Position numbers and translations under genes: made by a program
The notes under the pieces: generated by a model
Databases searched by the model: none
Told to the model about the DNA's origin: nothing
Seen by the model: the letters and a program-made list of their open reading frames with translations, nothing else
Source: Ectocarpus siliculosus
Lineage: Eukaryota > Sar > Phaeophyceae > Ectocarpales > Ectocarpaceae
Reading direction: 5' to 3'
Length of the DNA: 64,000 nucleotides
Assembly (NCBI GenBank): GCA_000310025.1
Contig: FN649732.1
Location: 1,864,500 to 1,928,499 of the forward strand
Shown: piece by piece, positions 10,654-22,223 of the stretch
Layout of the letters: every line of letters begins with the position of its first letter
Numbering within the stretch: the first letter of the stretch is position 1

Positions 10654-13600
10654 GTGGTCATTAGCCGCGGCGCACGACGTGGCGAAAAGTGCGGCAACAA
10701 GGTTGGAGGTAGGACGCAAGGATTTTGCAAGCATCATGACGTCCTACAGAAGCGCCGAAAGACGGCGTCAGGTGCAGCTCTTGGAGTGGGGGGCAGCGTC
10801 GAGGCAGGCAACTATGATTCGGAGTCGGAGTTGGGTGGTGGCGTGGACGAATTGCAGACTCCTGGTGCGCATCCTTTCATACCGAAGTCCAAGGAATTGC
10901 ACTACGCGCAGGCCTCCAAGATCGAGGATGAGGGCTTCCGGAGAGCGCAGGAGAGTGTGTGGCACCTCAAGCGGATCAAGCTCCCAAAACCAAAGGTGCG
11001 CAAAATATGCAGTGCTTAGCCTACCTTTCAGCGCTGGCGTGCTTTCCCTAAGAATGTATCCCTATGTGATAAAACACCATGAACTACACAACGGTGCGCT
11101 TTCATTTCCTTCGACAACAAGACAACCTACTAGAGTGCATTAGACATGTTATTTTTGTATTTTTCCTCTTTGAGTAGCATCGAGCGCACTACTGCTGTAG
11201 ACGGATGACTAATAATGCCAAATGTGTGTGTCGCTCATTGCCGTAGGCGATACTGCTGTCTGTCTGTCGTGTCATAAGTTTGTGCCATTTCGCCGTGTGT
11301 TGTTCGGTGCTGTTGTGCGACTCGATTTTGTATTCCAGGTGTATTATTGGGTTGCCCTCTAATTATACCTCGTGTTTGTTGTTGGTCTTTTCCAGGCTGG
11401 TGAACCACCCCTCCCTCCCATCCCGGACGATCCGAAGGGGTGGGTGTTCGAGGAACAATCCCGTGACGAGTCATCCGACCCGTACAAGAGACGGCACAGA
11501 CACCCCGGCGGCGACAAGTTCAGCCTATCGGACTAGCTGAAGACGAGTCTACCGAAGGTCGACAAACAAGGGCTAGCTGTTTTGCGTTCTTTCGTCAACG
11601 GGAAGGGTGGGGGTCTCCCCTTCATGTTCTTTGAGAAGACTTCCCCGACGGAGGCGCAGGACGTCGTCCCGAGGGAGGTGAGGAAAACGGAGGTCGCGTT
11701 TTGGGTCTTTCCGCCATATTTTGCGAGTTAGGGCATACCCCCCCCCCAAAAAAAAAAACAACCAAAAAGATTGGTGTTCAAGTGGTGGCACGATTTTCAT
11801 GCCAACAGCGGCAGGAGCACCAGTATAACGGCCATCACGCGCACAATAGCATGAAGCGCGGACTGTACATGGCGGACCGTCGTCCACGGTGCATGTTTCA
11901 CTTCGAATTGTTTGTTAGGGCCAGGTGTTGATCGTTACATGTTCAGACGTGCAGTGCTTGGACGGCCGGGGGGGAGGGGGGGGCATTAGTGCAACGCGAT
12001 GGAGCTAGGATCCAGCATGCATCAGGGTCGACAAAAGAAAACATGCATTAGTCAAAAGGAAGGCAGCGGCATCGCGTGAAGGTAGTTCTAGCGTCGTGCG
12101 TGACGCCAAAGGCAATTACTACCATCAACGACATTGCAAATCACACCTTGTGCACTGCACGGAACTCGTACGAGTCATGTATGCCTTCATGGCTACCTGA
12201 ACCCAGGGGCTGTATTTTCCAAGCAACTTCGATGGTATGCACCAACTATGTTCAAGATGTTTTGGCACCCTTGCGCCAGGCGAGCTCACTCTTCCGTTGT
12301 GCCAAATTGTTTTTTACAAATCCCTCTCGTGCCCCACCCCTTCCCGCCTTTTTTTTATATCACGCCCCTTCCCGCCCTCTCATCAGACAAACGGGTACGT
12401 CAACTTCTGCGCCGACGAGTCTGAAACACCAGGAACCTCGGCATCGGGGGAAGAAGGCGACGCGGGGATTTCAGACGATGCCGTATAAGGACCTGGCGCA
12501 TGGATCTCGAGAGTACGCCTTCGAGCGCAACCATCTGTACGGCGTGATGGCATCCTCATCACCGCGGGAATCACTCAGAAGCGGCGGATCACCGACCACT
12601 GGGGGGTGGAACTCCATGACAACTACCCCCTGGTCCGGACGTGCATGCCTCGAGACCTGCTTGTCCTGTTCTACGACCGCTTCTTCCACTTGGCCCCGGC
12701 CACCGGCAAGCTCAACAAGGCTGATCCTCAGTACGACTGCAAACACCACATCAGGTATGCCCCATAACGTGTATGTTGTTTGCCCTCGGATGTGTTGCCT
12801 GCTCCGCCCTTCAGAAGGACGGCCTAAGATATTGCTGAGTATGGCCTGAGTGAAAACGAAGCGCTCTGACCCGCGGGCGGCTGCTCCGGAATACAGAGTG
12901 TGTCGTCGTCGAAGTGCGAAGCATCCAGATCGACGCCGGCCGAAAAAGACGTTTAGGTTGCGTGACAGGTTGTGCAACGCTGGTTGGGGAAGGAAAAAGT
13001 ATGTCGTGCGGCCCCTCGGCCCAAACTACGTAGTAAGCTGCAATATCGAGCCTCAACACTTGCAACACCGCTCTAGGTGCGAACCCCCCCTCTAAGTAGG
13101 TCCGCCGATTCTGCCTTTCGACGGTTTTGTGTTTGCCGACATACAAGTGCGCCCTCTATGATAAAAAAAAGGTAATCAACCGTGGAATATGATTGAAATA
13201 AATATCTGCTACTCTCGGCAGGGAGCTGGAGGACGTGTTGAACAAGTGCTGGAGCGAGCTTGTGGACCCGGGCGCAAGGCTATCGTACGACGAGCAGGTG
13301 GTGAAGAGCACGGCGAGAGTGATGTTCGCGCTGATGAGGTTCAACAAATCGAAGCCAATCAAGCACGGTGAGATGGAAAGTGAATACCCGAGTAGATCCG
13401 GGAGGTAGGGCGGGGGGGGGGGTTGTACTCATAGTCGTGCGTGCCGCAGTCGTTAGACCATTGACGGGGGTGAGGGTTCTTGACCTCGCACAACATTATC
13501 TATTCGACCACCATTACTGTTACCGCCAAAAAACAAAACAGATGCTAGAACAAAATGCTGTCACCTGGTTGTCGAGCTCACGAAGTTATCGGCTTGTTTG

Positions 13601-15300
13601 ACAATGTCATTGCCCAGCGACCAAATCCCAACCCCGATTGCAAAGACCGGGGGGGGCAGGAGGTATGGGGGGGGGGCTTCATTTCTTGGGTGTGATCTCG
13701 GTTGCATCGTCCGTTCCCAGACCGGTGCACGTACGAAGTCGTCCCGCACACCTGGTTCACCCCGACCCCCCCCCCACCCCCAATACATCGGGTTTGGGTC
13801 TTCGTCGCTGGGCAACACGGCGATCGTTTCGTACCCTCGAAAATCAGAGCTACTCTTATCTATTGTCGCTTCCTTTTTTTTTCGGCAACCATGAGGAGGG
13901 TGGTCGAGTACAACATGTGCGGAGTCGCATGCCCTCACCCCGTGCAAAGGGTATGATCACACCACTATGTGTGAAGTTGGTCGAGCACCTTGGAGGTACA
14001 ATGTACTTTGTTATTGTCTCTGGAAGGAGGTGAAGCACCAGAAGAGCAATTTGCGATTCTCAGCTTTCATCTCTATGGAAGTAAGCGCAAGATGCCAACC
14101 ACGAAATGATAAATATTCAATTTTGCAGGTCCCTGGGTAGTCAGAACTTGAAGTGCGCCGCTCGTGTCGACTTTGACATCTTGTATGCATACAGTGCGGG
14201 AGCAATTGTAACAAGTCGTGTGTCCCTCTGTGTTTCGTCGGTGCCCGCACAGGAATCAAGTGCTGGGGTATTTGCTGCCCTTCCGGCTACTGCTTCGTCC
14301 AAAGCGTCGACGACGGGTTCAGCGTCGACATCAAGCTGAGGCCGTATGCGAGTTGTCCCATTGGGAAGTCGGCACGCACAGTCATGTACGTCCTACTCGA
14401 GGCGTGCAAGACTTTCTCCGACAAGATCATCGGCTCCGGTGTTACCGTAGCGATGAACAACTTCTTCACGGGAGCCGCCCTGCTGCGATGCCTCGCTACG
14501 CGTGACATTTTCGCCGTATGGACTCTACACGGCAACCGCACCGGAGTGGATCTCGCCAACTACCTCTGGTTGAAGGAGGACATGAAGGTGACGGAGCGTG
14601 GGCAGATGCTGACGGCCTGCTCCGACGAGCTCGTGATCGTCAAGTGGATCGACTCCCAGGAGGTGCACCTGATGTCGTCGAAGCATGTATTTGCGGACGA
14701 GTGGGAACCTCTCGCTTACGAGTGAGTACAACCGTAACTCCATACCGCGATGATATTTTCTCCCGGATCTGCATCCAATCGTGGTGTACCGTTCGTGATA
14801 CGTACGTTCATTGCTGTCATGTTTTTTCTCCCAACCAAGTTGTGTCGTGCACACGGCATGGTAAATGTAGAAACGATAGTTAGTTCGGTTGAGGAGGGCA
14901 TGCTTCTCCGCTGGAAGTGAGCGTCTCCGCTGGAGGTGAACGCCTTCGATTGTGAGATTGAATTTTTGCTTCGCCTGCAGCGCAGCACGGGCTAAAAGTC
15001 ACATGCGCATCACCTACTCATGCACTTTTCTTTGGATCAACCTGACACGCCCGCCGATCTGCTTTTTGCAAATCTTCACAGGAAGCGAGCTGCGGACAAC
15101 AACGGTGAGAAAGTGTCGACCAGTCAGCCACTAGCTCGCAAGGAGTACGTGAAGAACATGGGTGGTGTGGACGTTGCGGACCAGCGGCTAGGCAACACGC
15201 GCACACGCACAGGCCTATGACGTTCTTCTGGAGGCGGGTCTTCGATCAAAAGTTCTCTCAAGCTGCCAGCAAACGCGTGGCTCCTGTTTACGAGTGGACT
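10654..15300 (+). pseudogene. Degenerate intron-containing piggyBac-type transposase (DDE_Tnp_1_7)
   Basis: Exon pieces that join by phase are 10654-10995, 11396-11677, 12387-12754, 13222-13367, 14253-14721 and 15082 to about 15300. The N-terminal exon has a small Cys/His cluster (CGNK...GFCKHH). Exons 3-6 carry the family signature: 'ITAGITQKRRITDHWG', 'YPLVRTCMPRDLLVLFYDRFFH', 'LSYDEQVVKSTAR' with the first catalytic Asp, 'VTVAMNNFFTG' where the second catalytic Asp is Asn, and 'GGVDVADQRLGN' with the third Asp. Breaks: a TAG at 11534, a TAA at 12486 with part of the sense sequence in another frame around 12481-12540, and frameshifts near 15205 and 15265. It is therefore inactive. Five GT-AG introns in a transposase are unusual for piggyBac elements in animals. 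Terminal repeats and TTAA sites were not found. A Copia relic follows directly on the same strand. Confidence 0.85.
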
Positions 15301-15399
15301 GGGTTGCTACCCACGCAGTGTACGGCGGCGTTGGAGGCAGCGACCCAAGACGGAGGGGTCGGTGACGCCTGGGAGGCCGGGGAGGCTGGGGAGGGAGCT

Positions 15400-18110
15400 A
15401 GCACATCCGAAGAAGGCTACTCGCGAGACGACGGCACCTACGCAACTGGTGTACGCCGACAGAATGGGAAAAATCACCCCGCTTGCGAAGGGAGGCTTTG
15501 GATACACTTCCAAGTCCACCGACGCATACTCGCCGATGAAGGGAACCTACCTGCTCAAGGCAAGTCCGGGTCCGTTCGAGCACTTCATGCCTACAACATG
15601 CAGGTGGCTGCGCCGCTAGGTCGCCGCATTGAGACCATTCGGTGCGAAAGACGAGGGAAAAACGTCGGCAACGAGTTCACCACGTACTGCATGGACTCAG
15701 GCATCACCATCGAATACGCCACGACCAACACGCCTCAGGAGAACGACGTGTCCGAGCGAGACGGGCAAACCCTGACGACAATTACCCGCTGTCTCATGAC
15801 GGATGGATCCTTTCCGCCTACCCCGTGGGGGGAACTTATGATGACGGCAGTGTACCTTTCCAACCGGTCACCCCATTCGGCACTGGGAGGGGTCACTGTC
15901 TCGCCTCCGGGTCATCGGGGTCAGATCTTTCGTGCATCACGAGCGGTACACGAAAACGATGAGTGACCGCGCGTTCGAAGGAAAATTCTGTGGCTTCAGT
16001 CGAGACAGCAAGGCCTACCGGATCTACAATCCTGCAACCGGAGACGCAGTGGAAAGCAGGAACGCGACCTTCATTGAGACGCCAGCGCACTCCATGCCAC
16101 CCGGTGTGCTCGATGACGACAACTTCTACGAGAGCGACGTCCTGAACTTCACGCCTGTTCTTGGCAAGGTGTCCACCAGAGAAGACGAGTTCGATGGATC
16201 GGGAGTCCTCGACACCGTCGGCCTGGAAACCGAGAATCAGCTCCTCCGACAAGAGATACGCCGTATGCAACACAACAACTTGATTAGGGAGGAGCTTCTA
16301 CAACAGGCAATCGACACGGGACACGACACTCCGCCCAGCCCGCCGAACTCGCCTCAGGTAGCCACATCCGACAACGGCCCAGATGTTGCACAGGAAGAAA
16401 GTATCTTACCAGGCAGCGCGCCGAAGCGGAACCAGGGGATATCGCGGCCACTTTAAGTGACCCGCGCCGCCACCAGGAGGAGGCGAAGGCCTCTGATTCG
16501 ATCGAACCCTCCCTTGCACCTAGTTCCCTGGAAATCACCATGAACGACGACAGCGGAAGTGGATGCATGACGGCCACTACGATGCGGCCCGACCCCAGCG
16601 CGCTGACGTCTGAACAGCTGTTGGACTTGGCCAACACGATCTACCACGATCACGCCAGCGCCGCTCCGAATTTCGCTCATCTGGAAGAGGAATTGCTCTC
16701 AGCATCGCGGGCCTACATGTTCGCCAGGCTCCCCAATGCAGCAAGGATCCTTGGAGGAGGAGCACATCAATATCCCGAACATCTACAAGGAAGCCATCAA
16801 CTCGCCACAAACGCCACAGTGGAAAGCAGCTATCGCAAAGAGATGGACAGTCTGGCGCAGCACAAGGTCTACAAGTCGGTCCCCATCACCAGCGTTCCCA
16901 AGGAAGAGAAGATCCTCGGTACAAGTTTCGTCTTCAAACAGAAAGCCAACGGAAAATTCAAGGTCAGGCTGGTGGTTCAAGTCCACGTGCACGAGTCTGG
17001 CATCGACTACGGGAGGAGCTACGCCCTGGTGTGCCGCATCGGGAGCGTGCGCACCTCACTCGCTATAGCATGGGAACAAGGATGGCCGGTATATCAGATG
17101 GACGTCGCGGTGGCGTTTCTGCAGTCTGCGATTGACAAAGACGTCTGGGTCAAGCTCGCCCCAGGACAAGACACAAAGCATCCCGCGACCGGGGACATCA
17201 TGGTCTACAAACTCGAATGCAGTCTTTATGCGCCTTCACAGTCGCCAGTGCTCTGGTCCGACACCATGGGAGACGTGCTAGTAGTGATCGGATTCAGGCG
17301 CACACAATCCGACCCCTGCGTATTCACATACGGAAGCGGCGACACTCTCGTCATCTCAACGCTGTACGTCGTAGACATTCTCATCAGCGGAAAGGACCCC
17401 GAGCTCGTAGCTGGCCTCAAGAACGAACTCCACCGCTTCGAAATGACGGACATGGCGGAAGTCAGCCTCTTTCGACGCATGCAAGTCCCGCGCAGCTACG
17501 AGGAAGGCACGCTGACTGTCTCGCAGAAGAACTACATCAAGAATATCCTGGAAAGGATCGGCATGGAGAACTGCAACCCCGTCAGCACTCCAGGATATGG
17601 ACCGGAACTCTCGACTGATCAGCCACCGGACAAGCTACTCGGAGCGGCAGACACCAAACTGTACCAGTGCATCACAGGCAGCCTGCTCATCCTGGCTCAA
17701 TGCACCAGGTACAACCTGTGCTGCGCAGTCAACCAGCTGACGAGAGCATGGAGCAAGTCTGCTCAAGTCCACATGACTGCCGCCAAGCACGTGCTTCGGT
17801 ACCTTCGCGGAACGCCGGACTTGCCCATCGTATTCAAGCAAGGGCAATTCCGCATTGCAGCATTCGCCGACGCTTCATTCTCAGCTCCCCCGGACAAGGA
17901 AGTCTACCACAGGCTACCTGTTTTTCCTTGGAGGAGGTCTCATCAGCTTCGGAACCAAGACGCAAGTCTCTCACGGCCCAATCGACCGTCGAGAGAGAAC
18001 TTCAAGCCATTAGCTACGCTGCCAGGGAGGCCGTGTACCTCTCCAACCTATTCATGGAGCTCACGTTCGATATCTTCTTCATGTCTATTTCCATCCTCCA
18101 TGTGTGGCAT
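15400..18110 (+). pseudogene. Truncated Ty1/Copia pol: integrase, RT, RNase H
   Basis: Integrase core sequence begins near 15430 ('QLVYADRMGKITPLAKGGFG') and, after a frameshift near 15585, continues with 'GNEFTTYCMDSGI', 'NTPQENDVSERDGQ' and 'WGELMMTAVYLSNR'. A frame from 15932 to 16456 holds the integrase C-terminus ('GKFCGFSRDSKAYRIYNP') and a linker. Reverse transcriptase lies within 16540-18300: 'QMDVAVAFLQSAIDKDVWV' keeps the first catalytic Asp, but the usual YVDD box reads YVVD. RNase H follows ('FADASFSAP') and is frameshifted near 17910; its end ('YAAREAVYLSNLFMEL') is in another frame at 18005-18065. Gag, protease and LTRs are not visible. The piggyBac reading ends just upstream, so Copia probably inserted at or near that relic. 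Confidence 0.88.
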
Positions 18111-19803
18111 TAATGGGGTTCGTGGGTTGAGGAAAGTGTCCACAACGAAGACTGATGGGACGGCCGCTTGGACTTCGAGAAGACCACCCACATCAGGGGG
18201 CCCATCATTGCCAGGCGCACCAAGCTCAAGAACGAAGCGGGTATCACCAAGCACATGTCCAGCTACGGGCGTGAATTCGGAGATGAATCTTCTTCATTAA
18301 AAACAATTTCAGGTTCCGTCTGTCGCGTTCTCCGCTGATACGTTTGTTTGCTCGCTGTTGAGTATGCATCACCACCCGAGCACATGAAAGTAGGTCCATA
18401 CAGCAAGCAGAAATAGCTGTTCGTCGAGTAGACAGCTTGCATAGGGGGTTTTACCGTTCCGCATGGTATGTATGATTGATACGTAGCATGGGAGTTTGTA
18501 CTTTTCTCGTGAAAAATGTGTGTGTGGGCAGTGTAGGCAACTATATTAACCTAGATATGCATGATATGATGAGATTCGAACAAGCAAGCACTGTGGCAAC
18601 ACACGAAAGTTCGCCAGCGCGCTGACAAGTTTGTGACATCGGCCGCCAGCCCTTCGCGCTATTTGCTGACCCTCGATAGGTCTTGGAGCTGCACCATTTG
18701 CCGTGTTACTTGTTCAAGGGGTCGTGTCGGGGATATGCATCATTGCTTGATACCTGCGAATTACCAGTAGCATCTTGAGTCACGCATTTCCCTCTGTAGT
18801 CGATTGCAGCAACACAACCAAGACGTGTTCTATCTGCTGTGTGATGCGTATACGCAAATACACTTTCGTGTGTTCTACACGTGTAGCCTAGGGATGATAG
18901 GTTGAGAGTCGAGGACATTTGTCCTAGGGTATGCATACAAAAGAAGCTTGCGAGTAGAAGCCGAGCAGGGAGACTCTGAATACGCCAGCGAGATTGTCGG
19001 AATATTTTCTATGCAGTCTATAAGTGAGTCAAGTCACTGAGACTGACGATATTTGCAGTGAATTTTCTGGGTTTGTCCGAACAGACCCCGAGAGACCGGT
19101 ACAGCGAGTAGATGTCGGGAGAACCAACCCTGCGTTGACGGTTTGTGTGATTTTGCTTTTGCTTTCTTCGAGATGAGACAACAAGCGCGCTCTCGCCCTT
19201 GAGCTCACTCCATCGAAACCTGACCCGGGAGTCAGTCCTTAATCAAACATCTCTCTTTGCTTCGTTCCGAGGTACACATCAAGTTGCACCCGCAATCGAG
19301 GTGTAGACTATAGACTAAAACTTCTGTGTAGGCTGCTACCTAAGAAGCGACCGCGGAACACAGCACACACCCGCTGCTGCTGCTGCTGCTGAGACGTTCA
19401 TCGCCAAGAGGTTCCGTGGAGTTTGTTTTTACTTATCGTACCGATATCGAAAGTATCGAAACACCGAAAAGGCTATATTATTTCGATACCGATACCGATA
19501 CGATAAGTCGACACGATATATCTAAAAATTCAATACGATATTCAGTACTATCGATTCCTGTCTTGGAGAGTATTCTATAACGGGTATACCAATGGACACG
19601 TTTTTACGGTTGGTTATCGCAGATACTGTTAATGCGTCCCAAAAGACCAAATTGATAATGCGCCCCAAGAGACCAAGTGGAACTGTTCCGTGAAAACCGT
19701 CGGGATCTTCGAAATTAATTGTTCCCGGTTGGCCTTCTCAAGAGTCTCCTCGTCTCCTCCCTGCACTGTATATCTCTGAACAAATGATGCAAATCGTGGA
19801 AAA
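18111..19803. other. Non-coding stretch after the Copia relic
   Basis: A short open stretch near 18160-18297 ('KTTHIRGPIIARRTKLKNE') could be a leftover of either upstream transposon; I do not recognise it. The rest is non-coding, with a CTG run near 19376-19392 and an AT-rich inverted repeat at 19432-19508. Confidence 0.45.
19432..19508. repeat. AT-rich imperfect inverted repeat (TATCG/CGATA-rich)
   Basis: 'ACTTATCGTACCGATATCG' pairs with a 3' arm ending 'CGATACGATAAGT' about 45 bases on, giving an imperfect hairpin rich in CGATA units. More TATCGATA-type sequence follows to about 19555, and a similar patch is seen at 34560-34655. Confidence 0.6.
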
Positions 19804-19893
19804 ATAGAATTTTCGCTGATGCTATGGATTCATTCATAATCTATCTAATAAACTCTTTTCTTCGATAGAGATGGATTCGTTGGGTCATATTGA
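19804..19893 (+). repeat. Dispersed repeat R2, copy 2
   Basis: Contains 'GATGCTATGGATTCATTCAT' and 'CGATAGAGATGGATTCGTTG', matching copies at 2190-2290 and 20697-20780. Confidence 0.6.
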
Positions 19894-19984
19894 TTGGTGA
19901 AATAAGAAGAATGATGCCAGACCCCACGGACGGTGGAATCTTACCCAATATTCTCAGAAAAAATGTTCCGTGTCCACCATCTCA

Positions 19985-20155
19985 CGCATGTCGCCTCGTG
20001 GTGTGAGTGCTGTCCCGAGGCTGAGAGCACGCCACACGGCCACACACCACACGCCGCTTTCCTCCCCTTCTTCTTGGTCGGCCAGCTCCTCGTTCCGAGG
20101 GCCGCCAGATTTCCTACTTTCCGACCACCAACAAAAGTAAGAGCGTGACACGTCT
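19985..20155 (+). repeat. Dispersed repeat R3, copy 1
   Basis: Shares 'GAGAGCACGCC', 'CACACGGCCACACACCA', 'CTCCCC', 'CTACTTT.CGAC.A.CAACA' and 'AGAGCGTGAC' in order with 37505-37615. No domain is recognised. It may be the tail of a larger dispersed element. Confidence 0.5.
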
Positions 20156-20589
20156 TCTTGCGGGTGTGCGACATAGATTACAGCAAGCGGTAGTCCACCA
20201 CACCGTTTCATGTTATGTATGTATTCATTCACAGGATGTTGCCCCACTTAGATTTTAGAGTGGACGCGCGTGTTGATATATTTTTCGCCGCGCAACGAGT
20301 GAACCCTTCCTCGTCGTCACCATACGTAATTCTGCGACAACAATGGCGTACTGTCGTCACGAGGGGTGGTAGCCTTTGAGACACTCACTTGACTTGTTGC
20401 AGTCGGAAAGTGCGAACATTCTCGACATTGTCGGGTTAAGGTTGCAATTCCACGTGGAAAGGGTATCGATCGACTGATGACCATGCTGGCGACTTTTTCC
20501 CCGTCGGCCTCGGTTGCCTCGGTCTAATGCTTAACGTAACGGTACAGTACGCCCCTCTACCTTGAGAATAGTTCCACAAACATATATTG

Positions 20590-20648
20590 TACATACATAC
20601 ATGCATTGTACAACATACATACATACATACACACATACATACATACGT
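20590..20648 (+). repeat. (CATA)n microsatellite
   Basis: Interrupted CATA/CATACA units just upstream of the split-repeat retroelement. Confidence 0.9.
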
Positions 20649-20696
20649 GTTGCGCTTCAGTCGTTCGACATACCAGATGGAATAATACCAGATAGG

Positions 20697-20780
20697 CCTT
20701 CGCTGACGCTGTGGATCCATTGCTAATCTATGTATCTTAGACTTTTTTCTGTACTGTAGATAGAGATGGATTTATTTATT
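20697..20780 (+). repeat. Dispersed repeat R2, copy 3
   Basis: Contains 'CTGACGCTGTGGATCCATTGC' in slightly changed form and 'GATAGAGATGGATTTATT'. It ends only about 20 bp before the 5' boundary of the split-repeat element, so that element may have inserted at the edge of this repeat. Confidence 0.55.
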
Positions 20781-20797
20781 GAGTAGTAGTAAGAAAA

Positions 20798-21063
20798 AAA
20801 AGGAAGGTTTGTTCGTCGAAGCAGATAGAATAAACTGGTGTTTATTTTGTAACAGTCGAATTAGAATTTGGCTTCATTTTCTACCGGAAACCCAGGGTCA
20901 CGGTGTTTGGAATTATTAGTCTATAGTTGGGGGTGTCATTCCGTGATCGAGTCCACGCAGGGGCTGTAGCAAAGTCGGGTAACGTGTGACAGCTACAGAG
21001 CGCGTGAAGCAACGGAAGGACAGCAGCAGCCGCCTAACGCAGTAGCGGCGGCAGTTTAGAAAA
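20798..21063 (+). repeat. Split direct repeat A1
   Basis: The 5' terminal repeat of the YR element. It begins 'AAAAGGAAGGTTTGTTCG', ends 'GGCAGTTTAGAAAA', and is repeated exactly 5699 bp downstream as A2. Confidence 0.95.
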
Positions 21064-21310
21064 GGGCGGGACGGGACACGGCGCAAGCATTGGGGAAGTG
21101 ACCAGCACGCGACTCTCCATATAAAGGTGTGTACTCGTGTCCAACATCCATCGTGTCGGCCGTGTTCCTATTCGCGTCCCGCTACTCTTGTGACCTCACC
21201 GCTGCGTGCATTTAGCACGAGGGGGGAGGGTGCAGTAAGATAAGCGGCGGCAAGCCAACGCAGTCTCGCTCGCCGCGCCGCTCAGATAGGTCCCTTCCCA
21301 AACATGGGAT

Positions 21311-21404
21311 GCGGTTCATCCCAACCGAGACGTACTCTCGCTGAAGAAAAAAAAAATGCGGTTCGTCCCAACCAGACGTACTCTCTCTGAAGAAAAAATT
21401 CAAC
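21311..21404 (+). repeat. Tandem duplication of about 48 bp inside the YR element
   Basis: 'GCGGTTC.TCCCAACC', 'GACGTACTCTC' and 'CTGAAGAAAAA' occur twice in succession. This is non-coding internal sequence of the element. Confidence 0.8.
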
Positions 21405-21969
21405 GGCAAAAAGAAAGAGCGGGGCCTGTTGTATGGTCGCACGCTGACTTGTCGCGGTTGATAGCAGCCATTGTACTGCACGGGGTGGAGGAACCCTGCG
21501 GCATCGGACATAACCAATCGACCCGCGGCAGTAGGGCATGATGCTGTCACGATTATGCACATGAGGCAGGTGCCTTGTTTTCTGTTTCCCCCGGCTTACT
21601 AGGGACTACTTGCCGGTACAATCTTGTCTGTGCCGCGCACAGAGGGGCATATAGCTGAAGGAATCGACGATAATATGCCCACTCACGTAAGCAATCGTCT
21701 CCACGGATGGTATTGACAAGTCCCCACTGATGGTATCGACAAGTCCCATGGCATACAAAGCGGCCGCATACGTAATCGGAAAGTGCATTCAACAGCATTC
21801 ACGGGAACGGATAAAAGCAAAAACACATGCATGCGAGAGAAAGACTCAAAGAAAAAGACTGAAAAACAATGAAGACGAGAAAAAAAAAAACGAGACAGCG
21901 AACTACGTGCTGTATGCATAAGGAAAAAGAAGATGAGAAAAAAATAGGGGGGGGAGGTGGATGTGACAC

Positions 21970-21986
21970 GCGAGGTTCGAACTCGC
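21970..21986 (-). other. tRNA T-arm-like motif (B-box), probably a pseudo-tRNA fragment
   Basis: On the minus strand a 5-bp GCGAG/CTCGC stem closes the loop TTCGAAC, which fits the tRNA T-arm and the Pol III B-box. I could not fold an acceptor stem or D-arm around it. It lies in the non-coding 5' part of the YR element and could be a tRNA relic or chance. Confidence 0.25.
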
Positions 21987-22223
21987 GAGGAACGTTAGGC
22001 AGCGGTCCATGTGAGTGCATCACGGTCTCGAGGGGCATCACGTCAAATTTATTGCCGCCGTGACACAAACCTTCTATAAGAATACGTCACGTCCATCGAC
22101 GATTAAGCGACCAAAAACGCCCGGACAGCAATTGATGCATGCCAAAAACTCGTCAACCTGCCGTAGGATTGTCTATGCGGAAGTGATCTCAATGAAAATA
22201 AAAAAAAAAACAAGGACACGCAC

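Noticed and set aside
21970-21986. A functional tRNA gene
   Set aside because: Only a T-arm-like stem-loop is present. No acceptor stem, D-arm or proper anticodon arm could be paired around it.
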